Shown: positions 60,475 to 64,000 of the stretch, piece by piece
Position numbering within the stretch: position 1 is the first letter of the stretch
How the letters are laid out: each line of letters begins with the position of its first letter
Source: Lachnospiraceae bacterium UBA3273
GTDB lineage: Bacteria; Bacillota; Clostridia; Lachnospirales; Lachnospiraceae
Length of the DNA: 64,000 nucleotides
NCBI GenBank assembly: GCA_002362385.1
Contig: DEUB01000067.1
Coordinates: forward strand, 1 to 64,000
Direction of reading: 5' to 3'
Notes under the pieces: model-generated
What the model was told of the DNA's origin: nothing
What the model saw: only the letters and a program-made list of their open reading frames with translations
The model's database searches: none
Position numbers and translations under genes: made by a program

Positions 60475-62058
60475 ATGAAGAAAAAAGTGATTTTGCTGCT
60501 TTCGGCATTTCTGCTGACAGCGGCTATGACGGTTCAAAATACAGATGCGGCCGCGGTTTCCGAAAACGGGTTTACGCCACAGGAAGCAGGGCAGGAAGAA
60601 ACAGAAGGAGCAGATGAGGCAAAGGGAGCGGATCAAGCGCTCAGCCCGTATGTGGAGTGCCTCGACGGGGCTTTATATAATATCTTTGATCCCGTGATGG
60701 GGGAGGAAAGCGCATCCCGTATCAGATACCTGTTTTTAGGGGACAGCACTGTCTGCGGCTATAAGGATGGCAGCGGAAATGATATCTACTCTTATGTGCA
60801 TTTTTTTCAGCAGAGGCGCAGCGCCGATGTGACAAACGCATCCATCGGAGGAGCCGCTTATTCAAGCCGCTGGGGGTATAATATCAACTATGAGCTGGAT
60901 CAGGTCGATATTTCCGCCTATGACGTGGCGTTTTTTCAGTTCGGAGTCAATGATTTCGCCAGGGCGTATCCTTTGGGAAGAGTGGATTCCACAAATACTT
61001 ACGAGGTATGCGGCGCCATGAATACGGCCATAAAGAGACTGCGGGATAAGGGCGTTACGTGCTATTGCATTCTGCCGTTTTATTACAGGTCCCAGTTTGA
61101 CCCTATTAAAAATGAAAACGGACAGACCTTTGAACAATATCTGGATGCCATAAAAAAGGTATGTGAAAGAAATCAGGTTACCATGATAGATTTTAATACG
61201 GCCTTTGGAATAGACGGCAGTAATTTCTGGGACTACTATATCGATAACGTGCACCCGGGAGGAGTCCTCCAGCAGCGTGCGGGAATATATCTGGACGAGT
61301 ATATGAAGGTTTATGACGATGTTACCCAGATAGAAGCCTTTGTGGACAGGCTGTACAATCTCTGTCTAAAAAGACAGCCTGACGAAACGGGAATGCGCGA
61401 TTGGAGGGAGGCCCTTATAAACAGGGATAAGTCCGGAGCCGAGGTCGCTCATGGATTTTTCTTCAGCGATGAAATGAAAAACCGCGGTTTAAGCGACGAG
61501 GAATTTGTAGAGTTGTTATACCGGGTCATGATGGACCGGGAATATGACGAAAGCGGCAGGGAATACTGGGTAGGCCGTCTTTTAGCGGGCGTATCCAGAG
61601 AGGGCGTTTATAAAGGCTTTGCCGAGTCGGCGGAATTTACGGAAATTTGCGGCGCTTACGGTATTGAACGGGGCAGCGTGACTGTCAGTGAGAACAGGGA
61701 TATCAATACGGGGCTTACCATGTTTGTTTCCAGGCTGTATACAAAAGCTCTGGGAAGAGATTACGACGTGGCCGGGTTGAACGACTGGTGCGGACGGATC
61801 TTAAATAATACATGGAGCGTTACGGATGTGTCCACGAAGGGTTTCTTTGAATCCCCGGAGTTTTTAAACAAGGAACTGGACGATGAGGAATATGTCAAGG
61901 TACTTTACGAAACCTTCCTCGGAAGGGAATATGATGAATGGGGCCTTTCGGACTGGACGGATAAGCTGAAAAAGGGAGAAATGTCCAGGGATGAGGTCTT
62001 GCGGGGATTTTCCTATTCTGCGGAATTTGCCGCCATCATGAAGGAGTATGGCTTGTAA
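60475..62058 (+). CDS. Secreted SGNH/GDSL-type hydrolase with DUF4214 repeats
   Basis: A 527-residue secreted protein. The signal peptide ends near DAA (26) and VSENGF lies at 28-33. An SGNH esterase domain covers about 80-280: block I FLGDSTVCG with Ser91, block III FGVNDF, and block V Asp257-x-x-His260 in DNVHPGG. Such enzymes remove acetyl or acyl groups from polysaccharides or peptidoglycan. Four DUF4214 repeats occupy about 288-527. The gene lies 17 bases after the CAP-protein gene. O-deacetylation of the co-encoded glycan is a plausible role, not shown. Confidence 0.9.
   Translation: MKKKVILLLSAFLLTAAMTVQNTDAAAVSENGFTPQEAGQEETEGADEAKGADQALSPYVECLDGALYNIFDPVMGEESASRIRYLFLGDSTVCGYKDGSGNDIYSYVHFFQQRRSADVTNASIGGAAYSSRWGYNINYELDQVDISAYDVAFFQFGVNDFARAYPLGRVDSTNTYEVCGAMNTAIKRLRDKGVTCYCILPFYYRSQFDPIKNENGQTFEQYLDAIKKVCERNQVTMIDFNTAFGIDGSNFWDYYIDNVHPGGVLQQRAGIYLDEYMKVYDDVTQIEAFVDRLYNLCLKRQPDETGMRDWREALINRDKSGAEVAHGFFFSDEMKNRGLSDEEFVELLYRVMMDREYDESGREYWVGRLLAGVSREGVYKGFAESAEFTEICGAYGIERGSVTVSENRDINTGLTMFVSRLYTKALGRDYDVAGLNDWCGRILNNTWSVTDVSTKGFFESPEFLNKELDDEEYVKVLYETFLGREYDEWGLSDWTDKLKKGEMSRDEVLRGFSYSAEFAAIMKEYGL
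61588..61639 (+). repeat. Partner tract of the 52-base shared DUF4214 segment
   Basis: Counterpart of 59987-60038; 50 of 52 bases are identical in the same position of the homologous repeat. Confidence 0.7.
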
Positions 62059-62098
62059 GAGAAAAACAGATTATCAAAATGAATGGAGGAATGTTGAA

Positions 62099-64000
62099 AT
62101 GAGAAAAAGAATTGTTTCCTGTTTCCTGGCGGCGTTATTGCTGGGAACAACCGTTACCACGCCGGTCATGGCGGCGACGCAGCCGACCAACGATGAAGAA
62201 ATGGTTGCGGCTAACAGAGAAGACGTGCAGTTAGGGGAGCCTTATGTAGATGAAGCCCTGAATACGGTGCCGGCAGCAGAGGATCCCGTAGAGGAATCGA
62301 TGGAAGAGTCCGACGGCGTTTCGGAAAACAGCCTTTCGGAAAACGATATAACCATGGAAGAAGAGATCATCTATTCCTACAGCGGGGACAAAACCCTTGC
62401 CAAGCCCAGTAAATTTACAATAGCCAGCCAGTACAGGAATCTGTACAGCTACGGACTGAATTATTCTTTCTATCAGACAACGCCTTCTGTTACAAGGCCT
62501 TATGCCGCAGGAACGTTGTCAACGATCCACTTACAGAAGGCGATGGAAAGCGTCAATATGATGCGTATGATCGCAGGACTTCCTTCTGTGAATTATAATC
62601 CCACCTATACGTCTCAGGCCCAGCAGGGGGCGGTAATTCTGGCGGCAAACAATTCTTTGGACAACTATCCTTCCCAGCCCTCCGGCATGGATAACAATTT
62701 TTATGTGTCGGGAAGGACGGCCACCCAGAAGAGCAATATTGCCAGTGGTTCTTTCCAGAACTGGAGAAGTCTCGCATGGTTTACCCAGAACTTTATGGAA
62801 GATAAGGCGCCGGGAAACCTTGCCAATGTGGGACACAGGAGATGGATATTAAATCCCAGGATGGGTTCCACGGGCTTTGGATATGCCACGAATAAAAGCA
62901 ACATGGCTTATGCCGTTATGTATGTAGACGATAGAGGAGTCCTGCCGCCGGACTATGATTTCATCTCATGGCCCTCATCAGGAAACTTCCCCCAGGAATT
63001 CTGCCAGGGAGATACGCCCTGGTCGGTTACCTTAAATCCGGACAAGTTTGACGTCAGCAGCATGACTCTAAATAATGTAAAGGTTTCCGTGGCTTTACCG
63101 GATGGCAGAGTTCAGAAATTTACGGCAGCGGATAACGCAACAGACCGTTTTGATATTACAAAGCCTTATTTTAATATTAATTTTGAAGGAGCAGGAGAAA
63201 GCAATGCCATTATCTTTAAGCCCGGCACCGCAACCTGCGGAGCAGGAAACCTTTCCGGCATTTATAATGTGACCATTACCGGTATAAAGGATAAAAAGGG
63301 ACGATCGGCCACTATTTCCTATAATGTGGAATTCTTTAATGCGGCTGGGTATCTGGGAGGAACCGATGACCAGGCTACAAGCGATACTCAGGTTACCTCT
63401 TTTGTAACCAGATTATACACCCTCTGTTTTGGAAGGCAGCCTGATGAAAGCGGCATGCTTGATTGGAAGAACTCTTTGGTAACGAGAAAAAGAAGCGGTG
63501 CTGCCGTGGCTTACGGATTTTTCTTCAGCCCCGAATTAAAGAACCGCAATTTAAGCGACAGGGAATTTGTGGATCTGTGTTACAAAGTCATGCTGGACCG
63601 TAATGCGGATCCGAACGGAAGCGCTTACTGGCTTGACTGCATGAAGAACGGCGTTACAAGAGAAGGTATCTTTAAGGGATTTGCAGAATCCAAGGAATTT
63701 AACGATCTGTGTAACTCCTACGGGATCACAAGGGGAGAAGTAAAGGTAACACAGGGAAGGGACCGTAATCCCGGTCTGACAGCATTTATTACGCGTATGT
63801 ATACAAAGGCATTGGGAAGAGGATACGACATAGGCGGTTTAAATGACTGGTGTAACCGTATCCTGGACAAAAAATGGAGCGTTACGGATGCAGCCACTAC
63901 GGGCTTTTTCCATTCCCGGGAATTTTTGAATAAAAACCTAAGCAATGCAGAGTATATTATGGTGCTTTATAGGACGTTCTTAGGCAGGGAATACGATATA
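62099..64000 (+). CDS. Secreted CAP-domain protein with DUF4214 repeats, copy 2 (3' partial)
   Basis: The frame is open from the ATG at 62099 to the window edge (634 codons). The signal peptide ends near VMA (25), and VSENSLSENDI is at 74-84. A CAP-like domain spans about 140-265 (MESVNMMRMIAGLPSV, VGHRRWILNPRM), followed by the same beta-rich middle domain as 58379 and DUF4214 repeats from about 429, with the fourth cut at GREYDI. The first CAP histidine motif LTHTPP of the paralogue reads LDNYPS here, so any His-dependent activity is probably lost or changed. GGAGG about ten bases upstream supports the start. Confidence 0.88.
   Translation, partial: MRKRIVSCFLAALLLGTTVTTPVMAATQPTNDEEMVAANREDVQLGEPYVDEALNTVPAAEDPVEESMEESDGVSENSLSENDITMEEEIIYSYSGDKTLAKPSKFTIASQYRNLYSYGLNYSFYQTTPSVTRPYAAGTLSTIHLQKAMESVNMMRMIAGLPSVNYNPTYTSQAQQGAVILAANNSLDNYPSQPSGMDNNFYVSGRTATQKSNIASGSFQNWRSLAWFTQNFMEDKAPGNLANVGHRRWILNPRMGSTGFGYATNKSNMAYAVMYVDDRGVLPPDYDFISWPSSGNFPQEFCQGDTPWSVTLNPDKFDVSSMTLNNVKVSVALPDGRVQKFTAADNATDRFDITKPYFNINFEGAGESNAIIFKPGTATCGAGNLSGIYNVTITGIKDKKGRSATISYNVEFFNAAGYLGGTDDQATSDTQVTSFVTRLYTLCFGRQPDESGMLDWKNSLVTRKRSGAAVAYGFFFSPELKNRNLSDREFVDLCYKVMLDRNADPNGSAYWLDCMKNGVTREGIFKGFAESKEFNDLCNSYGITRGEVKVTQGRDRNPGLTAFITRMYTKALGRGYDIGGLNDWCNRILDKKWSVTDAATTGFFHSREFLNKNLSNAEYIMVLYRTFLGREYDI

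Noticed and set aside
31718..64000. DUF4214 repeats as phycobilisome-linker or S-layer-homology domains
   Set aside because: The helical repeat pattern is distantly reminiscent of linker domains, but no photosynthetic context exists, and the SLH signature residues are absent.
1..64000. CRISPR arrays, tRNA/rRNA genes, transposases, integrases or phage genes
   Set aside because: Looked for on both strands by motif and repeat pattern; none seen. The only repeated structures are gene and domain duplications, short hairpins and the linker repeat.

Overview
The window reads as chromosomal DNA of a Bacillota species, most likely a gut-type Lachnospiraceae (Clostridia). Supporting signs are strong AGGAGG ribosome-binding sites, Spo0A-family regulators, an intracellular mannan-phosphorolysis operon of the Roseburia type, and dense same-strand operons. 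Genus assignment is inference. I see no rRNA, tRNA, CRISPR array, transposase or phage gene.

Bases 1-10,100 carry sugar uptake and mannan catabolism. They hold the tail of a CUT2 permease, a CUT1 ABC importer (binding protein plus two permeases), two GH130 phosphorylases, a cellobiose/mannobiose 2-epimerase, a phosphohexomutase and a class I mannose-6-phosphate isomerase. A convergent AraC-type regulator follows. Bases 11,100-15,500 turn mannose phosphates into nucleotide sugars: GDP-fucose synthase, GDP-mannose pyrophosphorylase, and a three-domain fusion whose pyrophosphorylase domain has lost its catalytic motifs. Bases 15,600-16,700 hold two tandem proteins that are bare Spo0A DNA-binding domains, followed by an orphan NeuB-like synthase.

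Bases 17,900-28,000 form a first surface-polysaccharide locus: initiating phosphoglycosyltransferase, WecG/TagA transferase, Stealth phosphotransferase, GT2, two Wzy/WaaL-like membrane proteins, a flippase and a Wzz-like protein. Bases 28,000-31,700 are regulatory: a GHKL sensor kinase, a response regulator with a Spo0A-like output domain, a small HTH protein, and a predicted type I toxin-antitoxin locus.

From 31,700 to the end, a second glycan operon (38.6-53.9 kb) is bracketed by genes for eight secreted proteins. The operon encodes a 4,6-dehydratase, an initiating transferase, a reductase and nine glycosyltransferases, including a duplicated block with two small coiled-coil proteins. The eight secreted proteins have different heads: amidase, two DUF5722 putative glycosidases, glucosaminidase, subtilase, two CAP domains and an SGNH hydrolase. 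All end in the same four-repeat DUF4214 module, and all carry a short VS(E/G/S/A)N-type motif downstream of the signal peptide. My leading hypothesis is that this is a dedicated surface-display or secretion system in which the C-terminal module, the N-terminal motif and the co-encoded glycan work together. The last gene runs off the window.
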